A stretch of DNA of 21,268 bases. It comes from Avidesulfovibrio sp964369685. Its GTDB lineage: Bacteria > Desulfobacterota > Desulfovibrionia > Desulfovibrionales > Desulfovibrionaceae. Made by a program: the position numbers and the translations under genes. How positions within the stretch are numbered: the first letter of the stretch is position 1; each line of letters opens with the position of its first letter. Below, piece by piece: positions 7,858-14,855 of the stretch. The stretch is taken from assembly GCA_964369685.1 (NCBI GenBank), contig CAYJFB010000032.1:1-21268 (forward strand), in the 5' to 3' direction. The notes under the pieces are model-generated. The model saw only the letters and a list, made by a program, of their open reading frames with translations. It ran no database searches and had not been told where the DNA came from.

Positions 7858-8026
7858 TAAAAAATACTTGTTATTTTAATATATTATGTTATTTGTGTGT
7901 TGTTTTTTTATTTTTTTATTTACATTTGTGTTTAATTTTGTAATAAAAAATGTTACATGTAATATTTTTGAAAAAATTTTATTTTTTGCATAAGAAGATT
8001 TTTTATTCATTATTTAGGGGCTGTTT

Positions 8027-8671
8027 ATGTCACGTCGTGTGGATTTGTGTAGGTATTTTTTTAGTGGTTTTTTATTTGTGTGTCTTTTTGTTCTTGTGTA
8101 TTCGAGCGAAACGGCGGCAAAAGAAGAATCAACATCAACCAAGACAGTCAACGCTGCAGTCGCAATCGTTGAGGGAAAGCCAAAAGAGCAGGGTGCCATA
8201 ACGCCAGTCCCTCTTGAACAAAATCAACAAAATACGACATTGTCGGAAACGGTTTTAGGCCATGAATCCTTAAAGGCGTGGGATGGATTATATTGGGGAA
8301 TGAATCCCGCGACAGCCAGTGCGGTTTTGCAGCGTATGGTACGACGTGCCGATGTTTTGGGCTTGTATACACATCAAATTGATGGTACATATAAGGGATA
8401 TAGTTTGATGTTTACGTTTTTGAACAACAACAGCCTCGAACGTGTTGCTCTTTTTGACAACAACCCCAAAGGACAGCCTGAACGGATGCAACGGCTTCGT
8501 GAACTTTTGACATTAAAATACGGATTTCCCGAAAAGGATGTTGAAAGAAATATTCAAACGTTCAGCTGGCTTGATGAACATAAATTAGTGAGTCTTGCTT
8601 ATCGAACCGATAAACCGGCTGTGCAGCTTGTGTATGTATGGCGACGGGCTGCCATGACTGAACGATATTGA
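8027..8671 (+). CDS. Secreted or periplasmic protein of unknown function
   Basis: 214 residues that I do not recognise by name. The N-terminus is a clear export signal: basic MSRRVDLCR, a hydrophobic stretch FFSGFLFVCLFVLVYSS, and a likely cleavage near ETAA-KEES. A low-complexity Ser/Thr/Gln-rich spacer (about 35-75) follows. A folded domain from about 85 contains LYWGMNPATASAVL, YSLMFTFLNNNSLERVALF and KYGFPEKDV, ending LVYVWRRAA. The W-G-M opening followed by a 'how much does it change the residual' style alpha/beta domain resembles small periplasmic domains seen in other proteobacteria, but I cannot name a family. The start is ATG with AGGGG seven bases upstream. It is the first gene of a four-gene plus-strand unit, 24 bp before the CYTH gene. 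Confidence 0.8.
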   Translation: MSRRVDLCRYFFSGFLFVCLFVLVYSSETAAKEESTSTKTVNAAVAIVEGKPKEQGAITPVPLEQNQQNTTLSETVLGHESLKAWDGLYWGMNPATASAVLQRMVRRADVLGLYTHQIDGTYKGYSLMFTFLNNNSLERVALFDNNPKGQPERMQRLRELLTLKYGFPEKDVERNIQTFSWLDEHKLVSLAYRTDKPAVQLVYVWRRAAMTERY

Positions 8672-8695
8672 ATCAAAATGGGGAGTTTTTTCAAT

Positions 8696-9220
8696 ATGGG
8701 TACAGAAATTGAGCGCAAGTTTTTAGTGCATGAACATTTATGGAAGACGTATATTGCTTCTGTTCGCGTTCAACGAAAACGATTCAAACAAGGTTACTTG
8801 GGACGCCATATTGATGGTGCAACGGTTCGATTGCGTGTGGTATATTCTTTCAACGCAGATGATTCAATGTGTTCTGATCTGGCAGAAAAAGCTTTTTTGA
8901 CTATAAAAGGTCCTACAAGTGGCATAAGCCGTAATGAATATGAATATGCAATTCCTGTTGAAGACGCCGAGCAGATGTTGCAAAGTCTTTCTTTAGATAA
9001 TATTATTGATAAATATCGGTATACTGTTGATTTTGAAGGGACTGAGTGGGTTGTTGACGATTTTTTGGGTAATAATGTAGGATTGCTTGTTGCCGAGGTG
9101 GAATTGAGTCATGAGGATCAGAAAATTGATTTTCCTCCATGGCTGGGGGTAGAAGTTTCTTTTGATAAGCGGTATAGCAATGCATCTTTAGCGCAAAAAC
9201 CGTTTACACTGTGGCAATAA
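8696..9220 (+). CDS. CYTH-domain protein, probable inorganic triphosphatase
   Basis: 174 residues forming one CYTH (triphosphate tunnel metalloenzyme) domain. The diagnostic ExExK motif is at residues 4-8 (EIERKFLV). The tunnel strands TVRLRV, KAFLTIKGPTSG, RNEYEYAIP, DKYRYTVDF, WVVDDFLGNNVGLLVAEVEL carry the expected charged residues. The short single-domain form and the EIERKFLV start resemble bacterial tripolyphosphatases more than class IV adenylate cyclases, though sequence alone does not settle the substrate. An in-frame ATG at 8678 exists, but GGGGAG at 8680-8685 lies downstream of it and fits the ATG at 8696, where family members normally begin. Confidence 0.9.
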   Translation: MGTEIERKFLVHEHLWKTYIASVRVQRKRFKQGYLGRHIDGATVRLRVVYSFNADDSMCSDLAEKAFLTIKGPTSGISRNEYEYAIPVEDAEQMLQSLSLDNIIDKYRYTVDFEGTEWVVDDFLGNNVGLLVAEVELSHEDQKIDFPPWLGVEVSFDKRYSNASLAQKPFTLWQ

Positions 9221-9268
9221 GCTGCACTTAACGAACTGTTATGATTTGAATAAAAAAGCACAGCACCT

Positions 9269-10087
9269 ATGATGAAACTTTCTGAAATTTTTTGTATCAT
9301 TGAAGAAACGGCTCCGCTTGCCGCGGCTGCTGCCTGGGATAAATCCGGGTTACAAGTGGCTGCTTTGCGTGAAAATGCAGAGCATGTTGCCGTATGTATT
9401 GACCCGACGCCCGATGCCGTAAGTAAAGCCCTTGATGCAGGCGCAGACGCGATTGTCACGCATCATCCGTTGACTCTTAAACCTCGTTATACAGACACAT
9501 TAGATAATTATCATCAAGTACTGCGTTTACTCTTCAATGCTGATGTGCCGCTTTATGCCGCACACACAAGTCTTGATGCCAATGCCCTAGGGCCTGTCGG
9601 ATGGTACGCACGACATATCGGATTACAAAACATATGTGTGCTTGAGCCGACAGCAACGTTTTTGAATCCTCAAGGACAAACGCAAATCTATGGTTTTGGA
9701 CAAGTTGGTGATCTTATTGAGCCGGTCTCTCTTGAGGATTTGTTGTCTCCTTTGCCGAAAATCGGTGCATCACGTTTAGCGGGACGTTGTCCTTCTCGGA
9801 TTAAACGAGTGGCTGTTTGTCCCGGATCCGGGGCGTCTTTGGCGCAGTGTGCCGCTCAATTTGGTGCAGAACTGCTGATTACAGGTGATGTTAAATATCA
9901 TGATGCTCTTGACGCGCCGTTACCTCTTTTGGATCTTGGGCATTTTGCTCTTGAAGAGGAAATGATGCGTCTTTTTAGTGTACATTTGCAAGAATGTTTG
10001 TCGAATGTACAGATAACCTTCATTCCTGCACAGGATCCGCTGTGTGCGAATTTTCTGCAACCTCTCTCTGCCGGAGAAACACGATGA
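9269..10087 (+). CDS. Nif3-like dinuclear metal-centre protein
   Basis: 272 residues of the Nif3/YbgI (DUF34) family, toroidal hexamers with two metal ions per subunit. The proposed ligands are present: THHPL (His65, His66), AAHTSLDAN (His99 and Asp103) and GHFALEEE (His225 and Glu229). WDKSGLQVA near the N-terminus is also typical. The biochemical role of the family is unsettled. It overlaps the next gene by 4 bp (ATGA), and this Nif3 plus zinc-ribbon pair is a conserved neighbour pair in many bacteria. The start may be either of two consecutive ATG codons; no strong SD is visible. Confidence 0.93.
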   Translation: MMKLSEIFCIIEETAPLAAAAAWDKSGLQVAALRENAEHVAVCIDPTPDAVSKALDAGADAIVTHHPLTLKPRYTDTLDNYHQVLRLLFNADVPLYAAHTSLDANALGPVGWYARHIGLQNICVLEPTATFLNPQGQTQIYGFGQVGDLIEPVSLEDLLSPLPKIGASRLAGRCPSRIKRVAVCPGSGASLAQCAAQFGAELLITGDVKYHDALDAPLPLLDLGHFALEEEMMRLFSVHLQECLSNVQITFIPAQDPLCANFLQPLSAGETR

Positions 10088-10830
10088 GCCTTTATATCGC
10101 ACAAATCAGACAACTTGTCTCTCTTCAAGCTGTTGATGACGATATTTTTCTTGTTGACCAGGAATTGCAACAAGCGCCGAAGCATATTGCCGAACTTGAA
10201 GCGAGTTTTCTTGTTATTGAGCAGCAACGCACTCGTGGCGAAGACAAAATGTCACATTTGTTGGAACAGCAAAAGCGTATTACTAATGAAATAGAAGAAG
10301 ACGCCGCACGCTTGAAAAAAAGTAAAAATAAAATGACACAGGTCTCAACGTCTCGTGAATACCAAGCCATCGGTCGTGAAATGGATACGATGGAACGCCT
10401 TTCACAGATTCGTGAACAAGACAAAACCGCTCTTGAAGAAGAATTGACCAATCATACAGTCTATATGGACGAGGTTATGAGCAAGTGGGAAGTTGTCAAC
10501 AGTGAACTTGAAATTGCACGGACTTCCCTTGATGAACGTTTGGTGCAATCGCAAAAGCGTCGTGCAGAACTTGAAGAACGTCGGAGACAGGCAGGTGCCG
10601 AGGTACCTCGTCCTGTTCTTGAACGATACGAGTTCATTCGTCATCGCTTGGCGCATCCTGTGATTGTACCTGTGAAAAATGGTGTGTGTGATGGTTGTCA
10701 CATCAGTATTCCTCCACAAATTTTTATTGAATTGCAAGGTGGAGATAAAATTTTGAATTGTCCTAACTGTCAACGATTGATTTATTGGTGTGAACATTTT
10801 GCACCAAAAGAAGAAGTTGTTGCAGAGTAA
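10084..10830 (+). CDS. Coiled-coil zinc-ribbon protein (COG1579 type)
   Basis: 248 residues. About 20-180 is a long, charged, heptad-rich coiled-coil hairpin (LLEQQKRITNEIEEDAARLKK, STSREYQAIGREMDTMERL). The C-terminus is a C4 zinc ribbon with Cys202/Cys205 (CDGC) and Cys226/Cys229 (CPNC). This matches the COG1579 family, whose Helicobacter member HP0958 (FlgZ) supports flagellar RpoN function and mRNA handling; the function elsewhere is uncertain. The ATG overlaps the Nif3 stop. A longer in-frame start at 9994 would run inside Nif3 and gives no family-like sequence, so I rejected it. Confidence 0.92.
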   Translation: MSLYIAQIRQLVSLQAVDDDIFLVDQELQQAPKHIAELEASFLVIEQQRTRGEDKMSHLLEQQKRITNEIEEDAARLKKSKNKMTQVSTSREYQAIGREMDTMERLSQIREQDKTALEEELTNHTVYMDEVMSKWEVVNSELEIARTSLDERLVQSQKRRAELEERRRQAGAEVPRPVLERYEFIRHRLAHPVIVPVKNGVCDGCHISIPPQIFIELQGGDKILNCPNCQRLIYWCEHFAPKEEVVAE

Positions 10831-10849
10831 GAAAAGTTCTAGAATACCA

Positions 10850-10906
10850 AGAAAACATCACGGATTTTTGAGGGAGTCACTCCCTCAAAAATCCGTGATG
10901 TTTTCT
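10850..10906. repeat. 57-bp palindrome (28-bp perfect arms) after the zinc-ribbon gene
   Basis: Left arm 10850-10877 and right arm 10879-10906 are exact reverse complements around one central C (10878). The centre reads TTTTTGAGGGAGT-C-ACTCCCTCAAAAA. It begins 19 bp past the stop codon. No T-run follows on the plus strand. It lies directly against the canonical terminator that follows, so the pair may form a compound 3' end, an RNase III-like target, or a cruciform. Confidence 0.75.
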
Positions 10907-10951
10907 AAAAAGATAGATAATCTTCATTTGATTATCTATCTTTTTTTTTTT
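10907..10951 (+). terminator. Intrinsic terminator of the 8027-10830 gene unit
   Basis: GATAGATAATC and GATTATCTATC pair around TTCATTT (loop 10923-10929), flanked by A5 on the left and a run of eleven Ts on the right (10941-10951). This is a textbook A-tract/stem/T-tract terminator for the plus strand. On the minus strand the stem is followed by five Ts, so it may also stop readthrough from the TRAP operon converging from the right. Confidence 0.85.
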
Positions 10952-10953
10952 AG

Positions 10954-10972
10954 GGGGGGAATGATTCCCCCC
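10954..10972. repeat. GC-rich palindrome after the terminator
   Basis: GGGGGGAAT-G-ATTCCCCCC is a perfect 9-bp dyad with a single central base, preceded by the terminator T-run and followed by AAA. It shares the T-run/G-run/C-run/A layout of the elements at about 2890, 10864 and 20250. Confidence 0.65.
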
Positions 10973-10986
10973 AAACCCACTTGATC

Positions 10987-11028
10987 CTACGACGTATTCC
11001 AATGCTTTGCATTACTCATACGCCGTAG
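10987..11028. repeat. REP-like imperfect hairpin at the 3' end of dctP
   Basis: CTACGACGTAT (10987-10997) pairs with ATACGCCGTAG (11018-11028) with one mismatch, and an inner stem AATGC-TTT-GCATT (11001-11013) caps it. It lies 17 bp past the dctP stop on the minus strand. No T-run follows, so it looks more like a repetitive extragenic palindrome or RNA-stabilising structure than a terminator. Only one copy is in the window, so repetition in the genome is unproven. Confidence 0.4.
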
Positions 11029-11045
11029 TTCAACAGTTCAAACAT

Positions 11046-12068
11046 TTAGGGACGTTGTCTGCCTAAGGTTGTCATAAAGGTATCAAGCAACGTTACATCA
11101 CCAATTTTGTCATAGAACTGTGGCCAAATGCCCATGGCAGCATTGATCCATGCTTCTTCATTTTCAATTTTATCAATAATTTCAACACCGCTATCAATCA
11201 TTTGTTTCTTTAATTGTTTTTCCATTTCGCCAATCATTTTACGGTTGCTGTCTGTCGCGGCACGACCTGCGGCAAGAATGGCTTTTTGGATTTCAGGTTT
11301 TTGTCTGTCAAACCAAGATGCGTTGACAACAATCGGTCCAATCCACAGTTTATAATGGATTTCAGTAATATACTTTTGCACTTCTTCAAATTTGTTGGAT
11401 GCAAAAACAGTATAAGGGTTCTCTTGTCCGTCAACCACTTTTTGTTGCAAAGCATTGAAGGTTTCATCCCATGTCATGGGGGTGGGTTCACCGCCAAAGG
11501 CACGGAAGCTTTCAATCATGATCAGGTTGTTGGGCACACGAATTTTTAAACCTTCAAGATCTGCCATCGTATGCACAGGACGTTTACTGTTACTCAAAAC
11601 ACGGAAACCTTGAACCAACCAACCAACAGCCATATTACCGCTTTCATCAATCATGCGTTTATTGATGGCATCCCAATTGCTGTCAATTACTTTGTAGCAA
11701 TCATCATAATTGGTAAACATATAGGGTAAGTCAAAAACACCCATGCTCGGGCTAAAAGGCGTTACATTGTTTACAGCCAGTGAAGCTGCATGAATGACTT
11801 GATGTTGAATGTCCTGAAAATTCCGTTCTTCACCCCCAAGCTGGCTTGCAGGATAGATTTGCACTTCAACCGCACCATTAGTGGCTTCTTCAAGATGCTT
11901 TTTAAAATCAAGAGCGGCGGCGTGATGCGGTTCGGCAACCATGGCTCCTGAACTGTGGCTGTAACGCATAACCACATCAGGTGCAGCTAAAGCATCAGAG
12001 ACAAAGCCTGTCAGAAACAAACCTGTTGTAAGAGCCAGTGAGAATTTGAGCATTTGAGACAATTTCAT
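11046..12068 (-). CDS. dctP: TRAP transporter periplasmic substrate-binding protein
   Basis: 340-residue DctP-family solute-binding protein that delivers an organic acid to the QM membrane complex. The signal peptide is MKLSQMLKFSLALTTGLFL...DALAA with cleavage likely before APDVV. Family motifs include GGEERNFQDIQ, LKIRVPNNLIMIESFRAFGGEPTPM, with the conserved carboxylate-binding arginine in KIRVPNN, and DGQENPYTVF. The start at 12068 is preceded by GAGGAG; an upstream in-frame start at 12191 would bury the signal peptide and is rejected. It is the last gene of the operon, after a 141-bp gap, whereas P-Q-M is the commoner order. Ligand identity cannot be read; carboxylates, sugar acids and sulfonates are all bound within this family. 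Confidence 0.95.
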   Translation of the reverse strand: MKLSQMLKFSLALTTGLFLTGFVSDALAAPDVVMRYSHSSGAMVAEPHHAAALDFKKHLEEATNGAVEVQIYPASQLGGEERNFQDIQHQVIHAASLAVNNVTPFSPSMGVFDLPYMFTNYDDCYKVIDSNWDAINKRMIDESGNMAVGWLVQGFRVLSNSKRPVHTMADLEGLKIRVPNNLIMIESFRAFGGEPTPMTWDETFNALQQKVVDGQENPYTVFASNKFEEVQKYITEIHYKLWIGPIVVNASWFDRQKPEIQKAILAAGRAATDSNRKMIGEMEKQLKKQMIDSGVEIIDKIENEEAWINAAMGIWPQFYDKIGDVTLLDTFMTTLGRQRP

Positions 12069-12209
12069 TCTGCGTTCTCCTCGGTTAAAAGAGTAAGTTA
12101 AAAGAACAAATATAGCAAAATCCCGCACTATAGCAAATACATTTTTATTCTTTGAAGCAGACTCGTTACAGTCGATATATACAAAGAACAAAAAGTTATT
12201 TGAAATCGT

Positions 12210-13496
12210 TTAATACGCTCCAAGATATTTCGGAAGGAATGTAACAACTTCAGGAACAAAAATTAAAAAGATAACAATCAACAATAACAAGCCTACATAC
12301 GGTAACGCACCTTTGGCAACACGCTCAAGGGGGAGGTTTGATATATTCATGGCAATGAATAGATTGACCCCTAACGGCGGTGTCAATAAAGCAATTTCAT
12401 TTGTGACAACCCAAAACACTCCAAAAAATACCGGATCAATGCCTACTGAAGTGATGATTGGCAAAAAAACCGGCGCAAGCACGACAATCGTTGCCAACGT
12501 TTCCATGAACATGCCAAGGAAAAAAAGAAATACCGCAATCATCAATAAAATTAAAATAGGATTTGTTGTGATGTTTGCCATTTGAGCGGCAAGTTGTTGC
12601 GGAATTTGATACATGGTCAGAAAACGTCCAAAAATCGTTGAAACGCCAACCACAACCAAAATGGTACCCGTAGAAATGTTAGCCAGCTTCATGGCATTGA
12701 ACACTTCTCCAAAAGAGAGTTTTTTCGTAATGAAAAAACCGACAAAAAGTGCATACCACACTGCCACAACAGAGGCTTCAACAGGTGTACAAATACCTGC
12801 ATAAATACCGCCAAGAATAACAACAGGTGCCATTAATGACCAAATACACCGCAAAAAGGTTTTGCCAAAATCACTCATGGTGTATTTATGCATGGTGCCT
12901 TTATAACCGTGTTTGCGTGCGATGATGTATGCCGTAAGCATCAAACACGTTCCGACAAGTGCTCCGGGCACAAAACCTGCTGTAAATAAAGCCGAAACAG
13001 ACACATTGGCAATGATACCATACACCAACATGGGATTGCTTGGCGGAATAAGAATACCAAGAGTTCCCCCTGTGGCAACAATACCCGCCGCATATTCAGG
13101 CGCATAACCGCGTTTTATCATTGATGGGATCATAATACTGCCCATGGCCGCAACTGTTCCTGGGCCTGATCCAATCATCGCCGCAAAAAACATACAACCC
13201 AGAATGGTCACCATGCCAAGACCGCCACGGATATGCCCAACAAGCATGGATGCCACTTCAACAATTTGAGCAGCCATCCCTCCGCGCTCCATAAGAGCAC
13301 CGGCAAAAACAAAGCCCACAACAGCCAAAAGCGGAAACGAATCAGCCACTTTTAATAAATCAATCATGACCAATGTCAGCGGAATGTCACTCAAAAGCAA
13401 CACAATAACAGAAGCCATGCCTAACGAAACAAAAATAGGCGTTCCGATTGCCAGCAATATAGCCAAACTGACCCAAACAAGCACCTCAAGTGACAT
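12210..13496 (-). CDS. dctM: TRAP transporter large membrane subunit
   Basis: 428 residues, almost entirely hydrophobic, with about a dozen transmembrane helices, the DctM (ion-transporter superfamily) channel subunit that couples substrate uptake to Na+ or H+. Typical segments include GTPIFVSLGMASV, MVTILGCMFFAAMIGSGPGTVAAMG, GGTLGILIPPSNPMLVYG and NEIALLTPPLGVNLF. A strong SD (GAGGAGGTG) sits inside the end of dctQ, and its ATG shares one base with the dctQ stop, so Q and M are translationally coupled. Confidence 0.96.
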   Translation of the reverse strand: MSLEVLVWVSLAILLAIGTPIFVSLGMASVIVLLLSDIPLTLVMIDLLKVADSFPLLAVVGFVFAGALMERGGMAAQIVEVASMLVGHIRGGLGMVTILGCMFFAAMIGSGPGTVAAMGSIMIPSMIKRGYAPEYAAGIVATGGTLGILIPPSNPMLVYGIIANVSVSALFTAGFVPGALVGTCLMLTAYIIARKHGYKGTMHKYTMSDFGKTFLRCIWSLMAPVVILGGIYAGICTPVEASVVAVWYALFVGFFITKKLSFGEVFNAMKLANISTGTILVVVGVSTIFGRFLTMYQIPQQLAAQMANITTNPILILLMIAVFLFFLGMFMETLATIVVLAPVFLPIITSVGIDPVFFGVFWVVTNEIALLTPPLGVNLFIAMNISNLPLERVAKGALPYVGLLLLIVIFLIFVPEVVTFLPKYLGAY

Positions 13497-14002
13497 CAGA
13501 ACACCTCCTCACTGGGAACAATCAATTTCTCGCGTTTTGTGAAAATGCGCCACCAACGCTCTATCAGACGAATACCTTGTAAGGTGAAAGCTAAAGGCAC
13601 TGCAAAATAAACATATCGCATATCAAGCAATAATGCGCCTGAAAGCATCGGACGAGTACTCATGCCAATAATAAATGTTGTGCCGACATAGACAACAATA
13701 GTGCAAAAAAGTAGCCAAATCATGTCTGTCAATAACAAAATGAAATATTGTCCGTTCCTTGACAGCATTTTTAACTGTGCCGTTACACGAATGTGCATAT
13801 TCTTTGTTGTGGCAAGGCTTGCTGCAAAATAAACAAGATATAAAAATAAAAAGCGACAAACTTCCTCAGACCAAGCAATCGATCGGCCGCCAAAATATCG
13901 ATAGCAAACTTGCATCATTAAAAGCGCCATAATTAAAGCCAAAAGCGTACAACAAATATACTCTTCAAGGCTTTCCCAAATTGATACCAATGAATTGCGC
14001 AT
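13496..14002 (-). CDS. dctQ: TRAP transporter small membrane subunit
   Basis: 168 residues with four predicted membrane helices (CTLLALIMALLMMQVCY; FLFLYLVYFAASLA; FILLLTDMIWLLFCTIVVYV; YFAVPLAFTLQGIRLIERWW). The motif GGRSIAWSEEVCRFLF after helix 1 is the usual DctQ signature. I chose the ATG at 14002 (MRNSLVSIW), which has AAGGA six bases upstream, over a start nine codons earlier. It is the first gene of the Q-M-P operon, whose promoter appears to lie about 450 bp upstream. Confidence 0.93.
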   Translation of the reverse strand: MRNSLVSIWESLEEYICCTLLALIMALLMMQVCYRYFGGRSIAWSEEVCRFLFLYLVYFAASLATTKNMHIRVTAQLKMLSRNGQYFILLLTDMIWLLFCTIVVYVGTTFIIGMSTRPMLSGALLLDMRYVYFAVPLAFTLQGIRLIERWWRIFTKREKLIVPSEEVF

Positions 14003-14340
14003 GTGTGTTCCTTCGTTGTTAAATAACACTATAAAATCAAGAATATATCAAAAGATTCTTGAAATCCCAAAAAACTATTTAAGACACTGCCTCTTTTTAC
14101 TTACATGTAATTATGATTGTTCTTTAGAATAGTTGCTTTGAAAATGTACTTCAAAAAAGTCAGACACCTTCAGCACGAAATTAAACAATACAAAATTGCG
14201 CCTATGCCTTAACAGCTGAGCTTTATTGCATAACCGCATTCATTCTATCTAAGTGTTGTTCTGCGAACTCCAAAACATAAAAAATACCTCAGTCGTATTT
14301 TCAATGACATGTATTAGAATGTTTTGTCATTAAAAAAAAC

Positions 14341-14368
14341 TTTATAATGAAAACGTTTTCATTATAAA
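14341..14368. promoter_or_regulatory. LacI-type operator O1, perfect 28-bp palindrome
   Basis: Fourteen-base arms meet at the central CG (14354-14355) with no mismatch. The core TGAAAACGTTTTCA (14348-14361) fits the general LacI-family/cre pattern of a dyad around CG. It lies in the long leader of the TRAP operon, 98 bp from operator O2 centre to centre. It could act by looping or as a roadblock, and its RNA copy would form a hairpin. Confidence 0.8.
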
Positions 14369-14445
14369 AAGTCTTTTAATAAAAAGAGTTTTATTCAAAA
14401 ACATTTAATATGCAATTTGAAATAAGCAATAACAGAAGTATACTT

Positions 14446-14488
14446 TGTATACGTTTTCATTATAATCAAATGAGAAAAAAAATGTCAA
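14446..14488 (-). promoter_or_regulatory. dctQ: TRAP-operon promoter with overlapping operator O2
   Basis: On the minus strand TTGACA (14488-14483) is followed after 18 bases by TATAAT (14464-14459), both perfect sigma-70 hexamers. Operator O2 reads TGAAAACGTATACA on the same strand (14459-14446) and begins at the end of the -10 box. Its extended half-site GTTTTCATTATAA is identical to that of O1. A repressor bound here would cover the start site. The predicted leader to dctQ is about 450 nt. Confidence 0.8.
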
Positions 14489-14784
14489 GTAAGGAAGTGA
14501 ATTAACATGAGACATTTTTGAAGCAAAACAGTATAACATGTTATTTTATTTTAATTTATTTTTTTTAGCGTGTTGTTTTCACATGGAATCATATTGAAAA
14601 GCAATATGGATTTTTTTACTCTGTTTATATATAGTAATGAGAAAGAACAAAAAAGTTCTTGTTTCTTCTTTATATAACATCAGAGTCATGTTTTTTGTTT
14701 TTTTAACAAATAAAACAATATATTATGATAAAACCATAGTGTTTATTTGGTGATAAAGTTGATACAATAAAATATCAAGAGGGC

Positions 14785-14826
14785 TTGACAGATTTTTTGA
14801 GTAGGGATACGTTGAAAACGTATTCT
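14785..14826 (+). promoter_or_regulatory. LacI-gene promoter with overlapping operator O3
   Basis: TTGACA (14785-14790), a 17-base spacer and TACGTT (14808-14813) form a plausible sigma-70 promoter. The dyad ATACGTT-GAA-AACGTAT (14807-14823) covers the -10 box. The same bases contain TGAAAACGTATTCT (14813-14826), matching O1 and O2 at 11-12 of 14 positions. Negative autoregulation of the LacI-family gene is the natural reading. Confidence 0.7.
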
Positions 14827-14855
14827 TTATTTTTTAAAATAATGAGAGTAACACG

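Larger units (their letters stand above)
14003..14855. other. 853-bp divergent intergenic region between dctQ and the LacI-family gene
   Basis: Very AT-rich, with no convincing coding sequence. It contains the three LacI-type operators and two promoters listed separately. A small hairpin TCAAGAAT-N10-ATTCTTGA (14037-14062) lies just upstream of dctQ in the TRAP leader. The segment 14500-14780 holds poly-T and poly-A stretches and a weak AAGAAC-N6-GTTCTT dyad near 14645-14662. I see no tRNA or recognisable riboswitch; a small RNA cannot be excluded. Confidence 0.6.

Noticed and set aside
12069..12191. 41-residue N-terminal extension of DctP
   Set aside because: It would place the signal peptide internally, and a good SD directly precedes the ATG at 12068.
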